Shown here in pieces: positions 40,086-51,660 of a DNA stretch of 64,000 nucleotides. A model generated the notes under the pieces. It worked only from the letters and a program-made list of their open reading frames with translations, was not told the DNA's origin and did no database searches. Origin of the DNA: Persicaria tinctoria (Eukaryota > Streptophyta > Magnoliopsida > Caryophyllales > Polygonaceae). The first letter of the stretch is position 1, and each line of letters begins with the position of its first letter. The stretch lies in NCBI GenBank assembly GCA_037127255.1, contig JBANSL010000020.1:49761098-49825097 (forward strand), read 5' to 3'. Made by a program: the position numbers and the translations under genes.

Positions 40086-41833
40086 TATGCATCACCGATG
40101 AATTTCTTAGCTGATTGTATATGATTCTTTTTCTCAATTACTTAATGAAAAGTTGAAACACTGCTCTATCCTGATTTAAGTTAGTGAATGGCAGCTTTAA
40201 ACTTTCTATCCAGGTGTCAGATTGAAATGTACTGTATAATTATATCAAAACAAAATATCTACGCTGTCAATTTAAGTTCAGTTTCTGGCTCCTGATGTAT
40301 TGATCCTAAAAGGGGGATGAAAAGGGCTGTGCCTGTGTGGAGATTGAGGTGTAAAAGATGCACATGGTGATGGCGTATGATATGATAAAATTGGAAGTTA
40401 ATTTGACTTTGAAGAACATGACAGTTGGTTTTGCCTGGCTAATGCATCTCAATCATTCTCAGCGTCCTCTATCAATTAGGTTACCTTGTCCACTTCACAT
40501 CTCCATCATCACCTCACCTTCTTCAATTTTCATCAAAAATATACATACATTATATATTAAGAAAGAAAAGGTGCAGTGTCAATACTACCAAATCTGATGC
40601 CTTTGGCCTTCAGCTAACCCGTGATATTCTCATTTGACCTGTTCTTTAGATTGCCCATTTACCCACTATGCAAAAGTCACACAACCTTATATGATCGTAA
40701 TTATTTAATGGGGGATTTGCAAAATAATTATTTGTGGTGAATTAGGGTTAATTGATTCATTTGATTGATCCATATTTGTTTTACCTTCAATAATCAAGTT
40801 ACCAAAATCAATATAAATGCATAGATACATACTGCAACAATCAATCACATGTACTCCACAGAAACTTATTGAAATGCACAAATTCGGTGTTTTTCATTAT
40901 TTTGGTAAGTGAAAAGGGGGAGGTAGGGCAAAGAAAAGGACAACCTGTCCCTCCACCGCCTCTACCCACCACACAAAATTAATTCCCCCACCTCCACCGA
41001 CAACCCATCTGCTAACAAAAATTAACCCAAATAAAAAATAAAAAAATGAGGGAAAAAAAATAAAGAAAATATAGTTTAGTACAAACTCTCTCCTTCAAGC
41101 AGTATATACTTTGGCTACATGAACAACCTTTTTCTTTTTTCAACCCTTGTGGGACTTTACAAGGTAAATCCTTTCTGAATTGTAATGGATGGTTGAAGAC
41201 TGAATTAACATCTCCCCACCACTCTCAATTGCAGCAGTTCTGTTCAGAAATGAAACTGTAAACTTCTTTTGAGTTTTAGACCTGCAATGCCAACAGAAAA
41301 CAAGCAAACAAGTTTAATTTAATGATAAAGCCACTTAATTTTTACTGATTAGGAGTAATGATTTTAGGGTTAAAAGGTAAGTTTTTATTTTTTGATGATT
41401 TTGTAGTCCACATCATGAATTCTTGGTCTCTAAGACAAATGATGAAGGGAAAAAAATGTGATTTTGATCCTTTCGGGTGAAGAAAGATTTCATCTTTTAC
41501 TTCAACAGGAGGGAAAGCCAAATGCTTTTTTTCCCCATCTGGATTCAGAATAAATCAGCACATGCAACTGATCATCTTTCTGATTTGTTTGGTTGTTGAA
41601 ATTGATTTTAGAGTGCCATGAAGGTGCTTCAGAATTCAGATGATGTCCATAAAGAGGGACAGCTCAGAAGTGTCCTTGTAGAAAAATCAAATCATATGGC
41701 AATCAATGAAATGAGAATCAAAGAAGATGTTAAAGAATTAGGAATCATGTAATGTGCTTTGCTTAAGATAAGGATTATCAGAATATGAAACCTTTTGTGA
41801 CTCTTCTGATGCTGCTAAACTTGAGGTGATTCT
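40086..41833. other. Spacer and 3' flank of the fasciclin-like gene
   Basis: No gene recognised. The part next to 41834 should be 3' UTR of the minus-strand FLA gene. Confidence 0.5.
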
Positions 41834-44393
41834 TCATTGGCAAATGTTGGCGAACTTGGAATCCTGTCCAAAGGCCCTTAGCATCCCGCAAGTTGCTTCC
41901 ATCAATTTTCCTGCTCAATACGATTTAGATTCTGATTAGTTTAATTACACACGAAAAACGCGGAAAAATAAAGGTGCAAAGCTGATGGAGTCAATGGCAA
42001 GAAAGAGAGAATATTATATTACATCTAGCTGTTATCGCATCTTTTTAGTTTGTGTTTTTTTATTCAGACCCCTTTTTACGAAACTAGCTGATCTCCATTT
42101 CTTCTCACTTTCGTAAAGTGAAAGAGTAACTTGTTCTAAAGACCGACGAACATTGCTGTGCACAATGAAAGACGGACCAATTGCTGGGATTAACCCTACT
42201 TCGAAGTGAGGAATGAGAAATCAGAATTAAAATAATAGAGTGATATTTTAGAACTTTTGACAAATGATTGAGCGAGACGTCTCAATCAAAAGAAGGGCAG
42301 AAGTGAAACATCAGGGATTCGCTAAGTGGCCAATGTCTAAATGATTTGGGTTGAGACACTAAACAGGTGGCTGATCGTGGTCTAGCAACAAAGGACAAAA
42401 CCTTAATAGCAACCAAACAGCTGAAACTGAGCTGTTTATCAATTCATGTTCATGCATTATAATCAAAACACACAAGGAAACTACCTACCTGACCTCCTCC
42501 CTTGTTTATCATCTAGAACAAGCCTTGTTATTAATCTGTTTCAAAAGTTCCGAAACAACCCTCATGATTCTCGTTTCCTCTTCATTCCACACACCACCAT
42601 TCTTAAGCCACTCGCTATTCTAATACCCGCAGTGGTTCTTACTTCATATCATCAAGCAAATTCAGACAGATTCTAAATTTACATCACCAAGACACCACAT
42701 TTGGTTCCTTATACCAAATCAAACAAAATTCACAGAATTGCAGCTCATCAACACCAATTATCAGTTCGTTAAATCAAATCAGCAATGCAATCTGTAGTTT
42801 GCACATATCAACACCAACTATGGAAAATTTTCTGATATAATAACCTAAATACCAGCTTGAAAGTTAAATCTCATTCCAGTGTTTCAATTTAGTGCAGATC
42901 ATATGAACAAGTGGAGTTGATATGAAGAAGCAATCAATTTCAGTCAATAACCAATTAAAATAATAAACACCAATGCACACAATTCAGAAAAAAGCAATCA
43001 AATTCAGTAAAAATTTACCTCTCCTAGGCCGGGAGACAATCTTGGCGGGTCGGGCGGCAGCCGTGGTCGGTGTGCCCGTTACTGCCGACTTACCTTCCTC
43101 CACTGGAAACAGAACGCCGTCAATCCCCTGAACGGAGATCCGGCCATCCGTATAGATATCCGGATCGAACAAATACGCCGACCCGTCCCCTTCCCCGAAC
43201 TTTACGGAGCCGTCGGCCTCCTCCGCCGTTATCTTCAACGGCAGCCTCAGCGTATCATACTTAACCTTCCCAAACCGCCTAACGGCGTTATACATGCTTT
43301 CCTCCGTTTGGTACTCCGGGATCATGTGGTAGTACATGATCTGTTCCGGCGCCCCCGGCTCACTCAACTGGTCGGTCGTTAGCTTCGCCATGGCTTCATC
43401 GTTGGGGGCTAGAACCGTAATTACGTACCCCTCGGAGACGAGCCGCCCCATCTCGGTGCCGAGAGAGGTGAGGTTCATCAGAATGTCAGCCAATTCGTTG
43501 TATCCGCCGTAGTGTAGGAGCGTATGGATGAAATCCTTGACCATTGCTTCGCCGTGGAAGTGTCCGTGGGCTCCGTCGGGGCCAGGGGCCGGGGCCGGAG
43601 CGAGGGAAGGCCCCGGCGCCATAGCGTCGTAGATCGGGAGTGCTGGTGCGGAACCAGCAGGTGAAGGAGGCGCCGGCTTCTTCAATCGGTGAGTCCGGGG
43701 GTCGACCTCGGGGGCTCCGGTAGGGAGCACAGCGGAGATCGAGCGGAGGCTACGCCGGCGGTTGAAATCCTCCTGTACGGACTGCGGAATCAGGAGGCGC
43801 TCGATTCCGTGGATGACGCCGTCGGGGCGAACGATGTCGTCCGGACGGAGAACGCGTGCGGAATCGACGAGCTTCTCCCCCGATTCGCGGTGGCAATCGA
43901 GATGGAGGCGGTGGTTGGAGAGCGCGGCGTGTCGGTGGTGAGTCAGCTCGGCCGAGTCGGGCCGAGTCGCGGGCCAGTCGGACGAGTTGAGTCGAGTGGG
44001 GAGGATGTGGGAGAGGAGAAGAGTCTGGAGGGACTTGAGATTGCCAGGCTCGAGGAGGAAGCGCTTGAACTCGGGGTCGAGCTCCCGCTCCAAGGCGAGG
44101 TTGTTGGGGGCGAAGATGGTGATATTGTGGCCGCCGACGACGTCCTCGAGTGTTGGGAGGAGGAGGGCCTTTTCCACAAGCTCTGCCAGCTCGGTGTAGC
44201 GGGAATCGAGCAGTGCCACCAGTACGGAGTTGGAATTGATCTGGCCGGCGGCGGAGGGCGAGCTCGTGGTGATCCGGGCGGCGGTTGATTCAGATAATCG
44301 AGCGGGCCGCGCGGGTAAAGATAGGGTAAATTGGGGGGAAATGAGGAGGAGGAGGGTGAAGAGGTAGGCATAGATTGGGGGATCTGAGCCCAT
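41834..44393 (-). CDS. Fasciclin-like arabinogalactan protein, FLA15-18 type, two exons
   Basis: Exon 1 is 44393-43019 and exon 2 is 41910-41834 (intron GTAAAT...GAGCAG), giving 483 aa. It has a signal peptide (about 1-25), FAS1 domain 1 (about 52-205, with N-I-T-I-F-A-P-N-N), an arabinogalactan Pro/Ala stretch A-P-G-P-S-L-A-P-A-P-A-P-G-P (259-272), FAS1 domain 2 (about 283-432, with V-I-T-V-L-A-P-N-D and Y-Y-H-M-I-P-E-Y), and possible N-glycosylation at N-I-T 90, N-S-S 136 and N-L-T 307. The protein is secreted to the cell wall; FAS1 proteins act in adhesion and wall structure. There is no hydrophobic C-terminal GPI signal, as in FLA15-18. Exon 2 restores the family tail R-P-R-R-G-K-L-M-E; without it the reading frame would run into the intron and stop at 42984. 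Confidence 0.92.
41911..43018 (-). other. Intron of the FLA gene
   Basis: 1108 bp, donor AG|GTAAAT, acceptor GAGCAG|GA, phase 1 split of a Gly codon (RPRR-G-K). AT-rich compared with the GC-rich first exon. Confidence 0.88.
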
Positions 44394-44921
44394 GGCTGGG
44401 CGATTGAGTGGGAGGGGAATGTGGATCCTTTCAGAAGTGCTGGCGGCGGCGGCGGCGGCGATGGGGGAGGTGGAAGGAGAGAAATTAGCGGTGTTTGTGT
44501 GTGGGGGAGAGAGAGATGAGGGGAGGCGGAGGAGGGGATATGAAAGGGTGGGGAGAGTGGTAACTGCGAATCGGGTGAAGCGTCGGTCTCCTTTAGCGGT
44601 GGGAGGGAGTTGTTGTATTTACTGGGTTTAGGGGGGTGGGTGGACACTTGGCGGGAGGTGATTGGGGGTTCGAGGGGGTGCATATGAGGGTGAGGAGCAG
44701 GGGATTATTTGGAGGGGAAGGGAGAGTAGTGAGAAGAAGGTTCTGACAGGCTGGAGAGTGTGGGAAGTGGGGCCCGCACTGTAAATCAGAATGTGGGTTT
44801 AGTGGGCCCGAGCCCGAGGTTGGCTTTGCTTTGGTTTTGGGCTTGGCTTTGATTTGAGAGTAAAAAAAGAGAGAAAATGAGGGTGTTATTTTGACTTTGA
44901 CCAAATGCTTCATTCATGTTG
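44394..44921. other. 5' flank of the FLA gene
   Basis: Purine-rich on the plus strand (CT-rich on the gene strand), consistent with a 5' UTR/promoter with pyrimidine runs. A CGGCGG run lies at 44443-44460. No certain TATA box. Confidence 0.45.
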
Positions 44922-44923
44922 TA

Positions 44924-45156
44924 CTCTCTCCGTTCTAAAATATAAGTCTATTGGCTTTTTGACATGCTTTTTAATGAGTTAAAAACTATATAAAATTATA
45001 TTTTTTCATTAATTTTTTTACATGGTCTTATATATATTACTAATAAGTATATAGTTATGTAAAAAAATTTATAAAAAAATTATTATTTTAAATAGTTTTT
45101 AACTCATTAAAAAACGTGTAAAAAGTCAATGAACTTATAATTCCGAACTGAGGGAG
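44924..45156. mobile_element. Stowaway-like MITE
   Basis: TA duplication (44922-44923; 45157-45158); ends CTCTCTCCGTTCTAAAATATAAG and (inverted) CTCCCTCAGTTCGGAATTATAAG. Confidence 0.88.
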
Positions 45157-45158
45157 TA

Positions 45159-45686
45159 TTATACGGAGTATATGTGAGGATAAAAACTCATTCCTTGCTT
45201 TGGGGCGTTATTCAAGCCAAATGAGCCGAGTTTGACATATTCAAACTTGGTTTATTTAGTAAATGAGTTCGAGTCAAGCCAAACTCAATTTTTAAACGAG
45301 CTTTATTTTTCACTTTTTAAGAAACAAAAATAAAACTACATTTATATCCCTAATTGTTACTTTATTATATTTTTTTACCTGTTGAAAACTGTAGTAACAA
45401 CTTCTTAGAGAGGTTTACCAAAATAATCGCAAAAAAAAAGAAAATATTTACCAAAAAATTTAGGGTTTGAAAATATTTGCCAAAATATTCACTAGGGTCC
45501 CACTTGTCTTTTATAATTTCCCATAAAAAAGCAAAAATCATATAAAATCACCATATCTTTTTATAATTTGCATTAATATCCTTGTATGTTACTTGTTTAG
45601 TCTATATTTTGCATTAAAATTTTATAATTAGAACCTTGATCCTGTAATTTATAATTAAAACCAAGACAGAAAGCAAAATCCTAAAA
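45159..45686. other. Spacer
   Basis: AT-rich. Short GAGTTCGAGTCAAGCCAAACTC-type text at 45260 resembles parts of 59650-59830. No gene. Confidence 0.4.
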
Positions 45687-47176
45687 ATGAATAAACATCC
45701 AATTCGACAAACAAAGAGATTTAGCACTAAGTTGGATGACCCAGAATGGAAGCTAAAATTACAGAAACAAAAAGCCATTGAAACCAACTTTATGAACCAA
45801 GAAGTCATGAGCTACGACGAGTCTGAAAAAAACTCAGAGGAAGAAGTTGTGTATCAGCAAATGGGATTAATTAACCTAAAAGACATGGAAAACATTCCCA
45901 TATCTAAAGTCCAGCAAAGGTTAAATTAAATTTTGAGACAAAGAAGGTTGAAGGAGAATGAACCAGTAGAACGAAATGAAGCTAGAAGACATTACAGACG
46001 ATATGAACATGGTTCAACTAGTAATTACAGACCTAGGTTAAAGCCTAAAGAATTTCTGGAAAATAAAGAAATATTTGGAGTAAGCAATATGCAAAACCAT
46101 AGACCAAATCAAAGAGAAATTAATCTAGAACCCATAAGTGAAACATGCTATAAATTAAACCTAGATGGTGTAAGGAATAGGCGTGAAATCATAGAGTTCT
46201 TGAAGAAAAGTATGATGAGTGTATTAAACATGAACGTAGGATGGAACTCTTCTCAATTCCTTAATTACGTAGAACATAATTTCTATGGATGTATTGTCGA
46301 TTGGTATGGAGCTATTGCTGATGAACCAAAACAAGAGCTTAGGAATTTGGCAAACCCAGTAACGATGTTCACGCTAATATATGATTTAATAGAAGACGAA
46401 TTCATTGGAGAAAAAAAAAAGATGAAGATGAGGAAGCTTTAAAATGACAAAAAACCTTAAACAATCTTCAAATCTGTAACATGAAATATGTTGATAATTA
46501 CATAACAGAATTTGAGAAGTATTACTTTAAGATAGGGGAAAACAACACTAATCTGCAAATGTTCTTCGATAAACTTCCTGCCCCTATTAATGAACAAATA
46601 AGTGAAGAATATAGAGAGTTAATTAAAATTGGAGATAAAGATACTCTTGGTAACAGAATTTCCTATGTTAGAAAATGGGTCGAGAAAAAATGTCGAGACG
46701 TGAGAAGCACCCAAAGAATGAAAAAAAACAATTCTTAACTTGTTGGGAGACGCCAACAGAGTGGGGATGTAACAATAGAGATTACCAAGGGAAAAGAAGC
46801 TATAAAAGAAAAAGTTTCAATAAACAAAGAGGTGAAAAATATTATAAGAAGTATTATAAAAAACCATTCTCTAAAAACATAAGGTTTTTCCAGAAAGCAT
46901 CGTTTTGTCCTGAGAAAAAAGAAAAACTGCAAATGTTGGGCATGCGGAGAATCCGGTCATTATGCTAATGAATGCAAAAATAAGAAAAACAATAGACTAG
47001 CAGAAGCTTTAGGAAGTTTGGATTATATCGAGCTATCTGAAGATGAAGCAGTAGATCTAGCCCTAAGAAATAACAAAGGGATAGTAGAAATAATAGAAGA
47101 AAGGCTTGAAGAAGATATAGAATCTGAAACTGAGTCAATAGAAGGTGAAGAAATTAATGAAATGATGGAAGGATAA
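45687..47176 (+). pseudogene. Pararetroviral capsid region with CCHC zinc finger
   Basis: Lys/Glu/Asn-rich frames (45687-45929, 45933-46442, 46481-46738, then on to TAA 47174-47176) line up as one former capsid precursor, broken by stops and frame changes at about 45929, 46440 and 46740-46920. At 46934-46975 the codons give C-W-A-C-G-E-S-G-H-Y-A-N-E-C, the C-x2-C-x4-H-x4-C knuckle that caulimovirid capsids use to bind RNA. An acidic tail follows, as usual for this protein. Too many breaks for function. Confidence 0.75.
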
Positions 47177-47939
47177 TCTCCTGGTGAGCTCTTGAATGAA
47201 TATGAAATGACCACCTTATCTCAACTTCAGCAAGTTGAAACCTCTATTTATGAGGAACAAGTTGAAGAAATGAATAGATCAGGGGTTGATTTCCCGATCA
47301 TCGCTAAAGAACAGTTTGTTAAAAAATAATTGTTCTCTAAATATGCTAAATATGTTTGCGAAAAAATGTCTGGAGACCTAACTGTCAAGAACAAGGAGAA
47401 TCAAGCAACTGAAGTAAACTTAATTAATTGGGCAAACATTCAAAAACATAACAAAGATAAAAAAAAAATATATATATTTTCATATGTGGCATCCAAGTAA
47501 TTATAACTCCATTACAAGACTATGGAAAATATGTGCAATGCATTAATTTTGTTTGAGACATTAAGTATAAAAAGTTTAGTGATCAATGCATTAGTGGTAT
47601 AGTCTGTAATTTGAGTCAATGAGCAGTTTCTTGGATCTGTAGGCCTAACTATTATGTTAGTCTAGAGGATCATTATGCATCTAAATTCTTAGCCATAAAA
47701 TTGTTAACAGAGGGTATTAGTATGTATAAGGGAACTTGTCCTTTACAATTAAAGTGGAAGGTAGTTTATAAACTTGAGAATACTACAAATCCTTCACGAA
47801 AATGTCATATAGTAGAAGCTGAGAAGCACGAGGTTGTAGGTCCAAGCAAAGAGGTTGTGCCGGTTAAGCTAAGACCTGATCAAATAAGACTCAAAACCAT
47901 TTGGGTAAATGCATTTGAAAATTCCACAGCCACTAGCAT
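47177..47939 (+). pseudogene. Pararetroviral movement protein region, first part
   Basis: Several broken frames. The clearest (47701-47939) contains L-L-T-E-G-I-S-M, L-K-W-K-V-V-Y-K and T-T-N-P-S-R-K-C-H-I, matching the core of the caulimovirid 30K-superfamily movement protein, which lines plasmodesmata for cell-to-cell spread. Stops occur at about 47326, 47490 and in 47560-47690. The frame is cut at about 47940 by an insertion and resumes near 49379. Confidence 0.7.
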
Positions 47940-49378
47940 TGACAAAGTTTTAACCATAGATGATAAACGATTTTTATTCGCGTAAACCGTATCAAAATAA
48001 AAATTAAACCTACAAACTAGTATAACAAGTAAGTAAGATGTCGATCCCACAGATAATCAAGTATTTCTCAGCAATGTGTATTTACCAATTAGTAGAAAGG
48101 GAGGTTTTGGTTGATTGAAATAAGAAAGAAAACAAAATAAACTATAAACAGATTGATGCAAAACAATTTAGAGAAGATCGCTCTACCTACAACTATCCAC
48201 TTTATTTGGTTGAACTGATATTGTAACTTCCTGTTGTCCTTTTATGATTCCTATTGATGTCCTTGTCCTGACCTAATATAGTTACTAGTCCAATCAGTCA
48301 TAGAAACCATTATCAATTGAACAGTCCCTTAAGAAGGATTTAACTCAATTGATAGTTTTAAGTTCAGAGATTAACCAAGGTATTTGCAGTCTCTAAAGAG
48401 AGATTTAACAACACATCCAATTAGTTCAATCAGCCCTAAAGGGATAAGTTTGCAACTTGGGTTAAGGTTCGCAATCAAGAATCTACAAAACCTTAGCAAT
48501 TGATTTGATCTAACAAGTTGGCCAGACAAGAAAGAACAAAACAATCAATCAATAAGCATGAATAAGTTGAAACTTCAATATAGGAAATAAGGAACAAGAT
48601 TCAGAAACTCACAACTCAATCCAAACAAAGCTTCAAATTCAATGTTAAACAAAGAGAGTTTAGCCGCCCATGACGAACATCGTTCTCAATCTCCAACTAA
48701 AATCGTCTTGAATCTTAATCTAATGAATGAATGGAAACCTAGGGCTAAGCCCTCTCTCAATTTCGTTCCCTTTCGTGTCCAAGTCGGCCTCAAGACAATT
48801 AGATAGATAAATAGGGTTTATAATAGAAAACTGTCGCTGAACTCCAAAACGCGTCGCTCTGGGCAAATGCGGCGGCCGCAGCATGAGTTTTCTGTGACAA
48901 TTATGTGGCGGCCGCATCATATGGCGACGCCCTCTGCATCGGTCTTTTACAGAAAATCCACTTTGAATTATCTCTCGACATCAACATGAAAGTTGTAGCT
49001 CTTTGAAAAAGCTTTCCAACGCATGGTCATAATTGTCTATCAGACAACCGAGGCCTCCAGAAAGTGCAAAACAAGTTCAGCATGTCTGACGACAACTTCT
49101 GCAGACTTGTTCTTCGTTTAGGCTCGCTTCTTCTTCTCAGGATCTCTTTAGATCCTCATGTAAGCTTATTTGATCGACTAAACATCCTCATATAATGTTT
49201 CATCAATCCATGTCTCATCCTCGAATCCATAGTTACCTGAAATAATCAATAAAAGTGTGTAGATTCCGACTCCACCAACGTAGAGAGCAAATATGCAAAT
49301 TGTACTTAAACCATGCATGATATGCATTTTAACTAAGCTAAATGAAACCTATTATGACCATCTAAATGCATGGTATCA
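47940..49378. mobile_element. 1.4-kb insertion in the viral movement-protein region, unclassified
   Basis: Viral reading is lost at 47940 and resumes at 49379 in the expected place. The insert starts TGACAAAGTTTTAACC and ends CATGGTATCA (TG...CA), so a solo LTR or LTR-derived element is possible, but a clear 5-bp target duplication is not seen. It contains two GCGGCCGC sites near 48870 and 48905 and the phrase TGTCGATCCCACAG at 48039, which recalls repetitive plant DNA. No ORF of note. Confidence 0.6.
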
Positions 49379-49984
49379 ATAGATGAGGAAGGTAGAATCC
49401 ATACGAATGCGAAACCACCAGTCCGTCTCTCTAGATGTCCAAGATTATCAAGAAACACTAGCTTTAGGTTCAATCCTAATCTTAGTATTACTCCAAGGAA
49501 TCTGGGAGCTACTACGAGCAGAAAAGATAAATCATTTGTGGTAGATGAAGACATAGTGAGCATGCTAGCGACATTAAACAAGAGGTTAGAAAACAAAATT
49601 ATAAAAGAACCAGTCAGACATAGTCTAGACTTAGGTTCTAGCCCATTTAGGGAATCAATAACATCAATTCCCCCAATAGTTCAAAAGGGTAGAGAAAATC
49701 AAGAAGGATCATCTAGTTCTGAGCCAAAAGGAAAGCTAATAGGGCATTTCACTAAAACCATTAGTGAACATATCTATGAAAATGATCCAAGGGCTAAAGA
49801 GTTCAAAGAATCTCTAACAGATTCTTTATTTGAAGACGAATTAGGAATGAGAATGGAAGTACTAGACCTCAGACATCTCTATGGAGATAATATGAGAGTG
49901 GAGGAAAGTCTTGAACATGTCAGCAAAGAGCCACTAAAAAAAATTATAGAATTACCAACCCCAATAGCATTTATATCCCAATAA
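49379..49984 (+). pseudogene. Pararetroviral movement-protein tail and pre-protease linker
   Basis: A 200-codon open stretch continuing the movement protein after the insertion, Ser/Lys/Glu-rich, with no known domain, leading to the protease. It ends at TAA 49982-49984. Confidence 0.6.
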
Positions 49985-50330
49985 GTATTTGCTTAGAAGA
50001 GTTCAATAAATATGAGCTATGTGCCTTTGTAGACAGCGGATGTTCAATATGCTTTGGTAAAAAGGCATTATTTCCTGAGTTTATTTGGCAGAAATCCCGT
50101 AGACCAATTCAAGTTAGAATAGCTGATGATAGTATCATGGTTCATTCAGAATTAGCTTCTGATGTACCTATCATGATAGGAGGAGTCCAATGTGTAATTC
50201 CTACACTCTAGGCAACTGATCAGCCATCTCATGATATGTTAATTGGAAATAACTTCCAAAGACTCCATGTTCCGGTCACTCAGTACCTAGACATGATGGT
50301 CTTCAACATCAATGGAGAGATGCTTGGGTA
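49985..50330 (+). pseudogene. Pararetroviral aspartic protease
   Basis: C-A-F-V-D-S-G-C-S with the catalytic Asp codon at 50032-50034, then a second conserved block with I-G-N-N-F near 50243. An in-frame TAG near 50210 and a TAA at about 50329 break it. It would process the viral polyprotein. Confidence 0.72.
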
Positions 50331-51660
50331 AAAAAGATTAAACAAGCCTATACACATCAAGCAATAGAGTTTACGCGCACTAAGCGTGGTGATGAATATA
50401 TTCTTCCTACACAAAGAGAATTTGCACTCTCTATATGTGAGGTAACATTAAAAGAAAAAATCCTTAAGCAGCAAGAAAAAATGTGTAAGGAATTATATTC
50501 TGAAAATCCTTTAAAATTTTGGGAAAAAGATAAATCATTTGCTACCATAGAGTTAATAGATCCAAAAGCTGTCATTAGAGTAAAACAAATGGTTTACACT
50601 TAGAAGGATAAACAAGAATTCAAAGAACAAATTGATGAGCTCTTAAAGAAAGGATTAATTCGAGAAAGTAAAAGTCCTCATTCTAGTCCTGCCTTTATGG
50701 TTAGGAATCATGCTGAAGAAAAAAAGAGAAAAGGCTAGAATGGTTATCAATTATAAAAAGCTTAATGATAATACTGTTTTTTATGGATATTATATCCCTA
50801 ATAAGACAGTTTTATTTAATAGAATACAGGGAGCCACTTGGTTCTCTAAAATGGATTGTAAAAGTGGTTATTGGCAGGTAAGAATGGATGAAAAAGTATT
50901 CCACTTACTGCATTTAGTGCTCCACAAGGTCACTATGAATGGGTAGTCATGCCCTTTGGTTTGAAAAATGCACCACAAATATTTCAGAGAAGAATGAATA
51001 ATGTTTTTAAAGAATTTAAACATTGTTGTCTAGTTTACATTGATGATATCTTAATCTTCTCTAAAAATATAGAACAACATAAGCATGACTTGAAAACTAT
51101 AACTCAAAAATGTATTGACCATGGAATTATTTTAGGACAGAAAAAATGCATTTATGTTGAGCCTGAAATTGAGTTCCTAGGATTGAAGATTAAAGCAGGT
51201 CAAATTGTCTTACAAGAACATATCTTAGAAAAGGTAGAAAAATTTACTGATGAAATCAAAGACAGTAAACAACTAGAAAGATTTCTAGGATGTCTTACTT
51301 ATGCTTCTGATTTTATTAAAGATCTAGCCAAATTAAGAAAACCTTTACATGTTAAATTAAAGAAAGATCAAGTCTGGAACTGGACTCATTTAGATACTAA
51401 GATAGTCCAAGAGCTGAAAAGAAGATGTGAAAAACTTCCAATATTGACTTTACATAATGAAGATGATGAGCTAGTTCTATAAACAGATGCTAGTGATTAT
51501 CATTGGGGAACTGTTTTGAAACTAAAGAAAGATAATAAGCTTTGCAGGTATAGTAGTGACAGCTTCAACAAATCTGAATATAATTACACTATCATGGAAA
51601 AGGAGATTCTTGCAATTTATCGTGGAATCCAGAAATTTATAATCTTCTTAGCTCCTAAAC
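50331..51660 (+). pseudogene. Pararetroviral reverse transcriptase and first part of RNase H
   Basis: RT blocks in order: R-M-V-I-N-Y-K-K-L-N (near 50740), K-M-D-C-K-S-G-Y-W-Q (near 50855), a frameshift at about 50890-50900, P-F-G-L-K-N-A-P (near 50955) and the catalytic Y-I-D-D-I (51036-51050). RNase H starts with T-D-A-S-D at 51483 directly after an in-frame TAA (51480-51482). Another in-frame TAG is at 50601-50603. The RNase H part stops at the insertion at 51661 and resumes at 53295. Confidence 0.88.
51652..51660 (+). repeat. 9-bp target site duplication CTCCTAAAC, left
   Basis: Identical to 53295-53303. Confidence 0.9.

Noticed and set aside
43689..44288. 199-codon plus-strand frame opposite the FLA gene
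   Set aside because: Antisense of the FAS1 coding region; composition follows the real gene.
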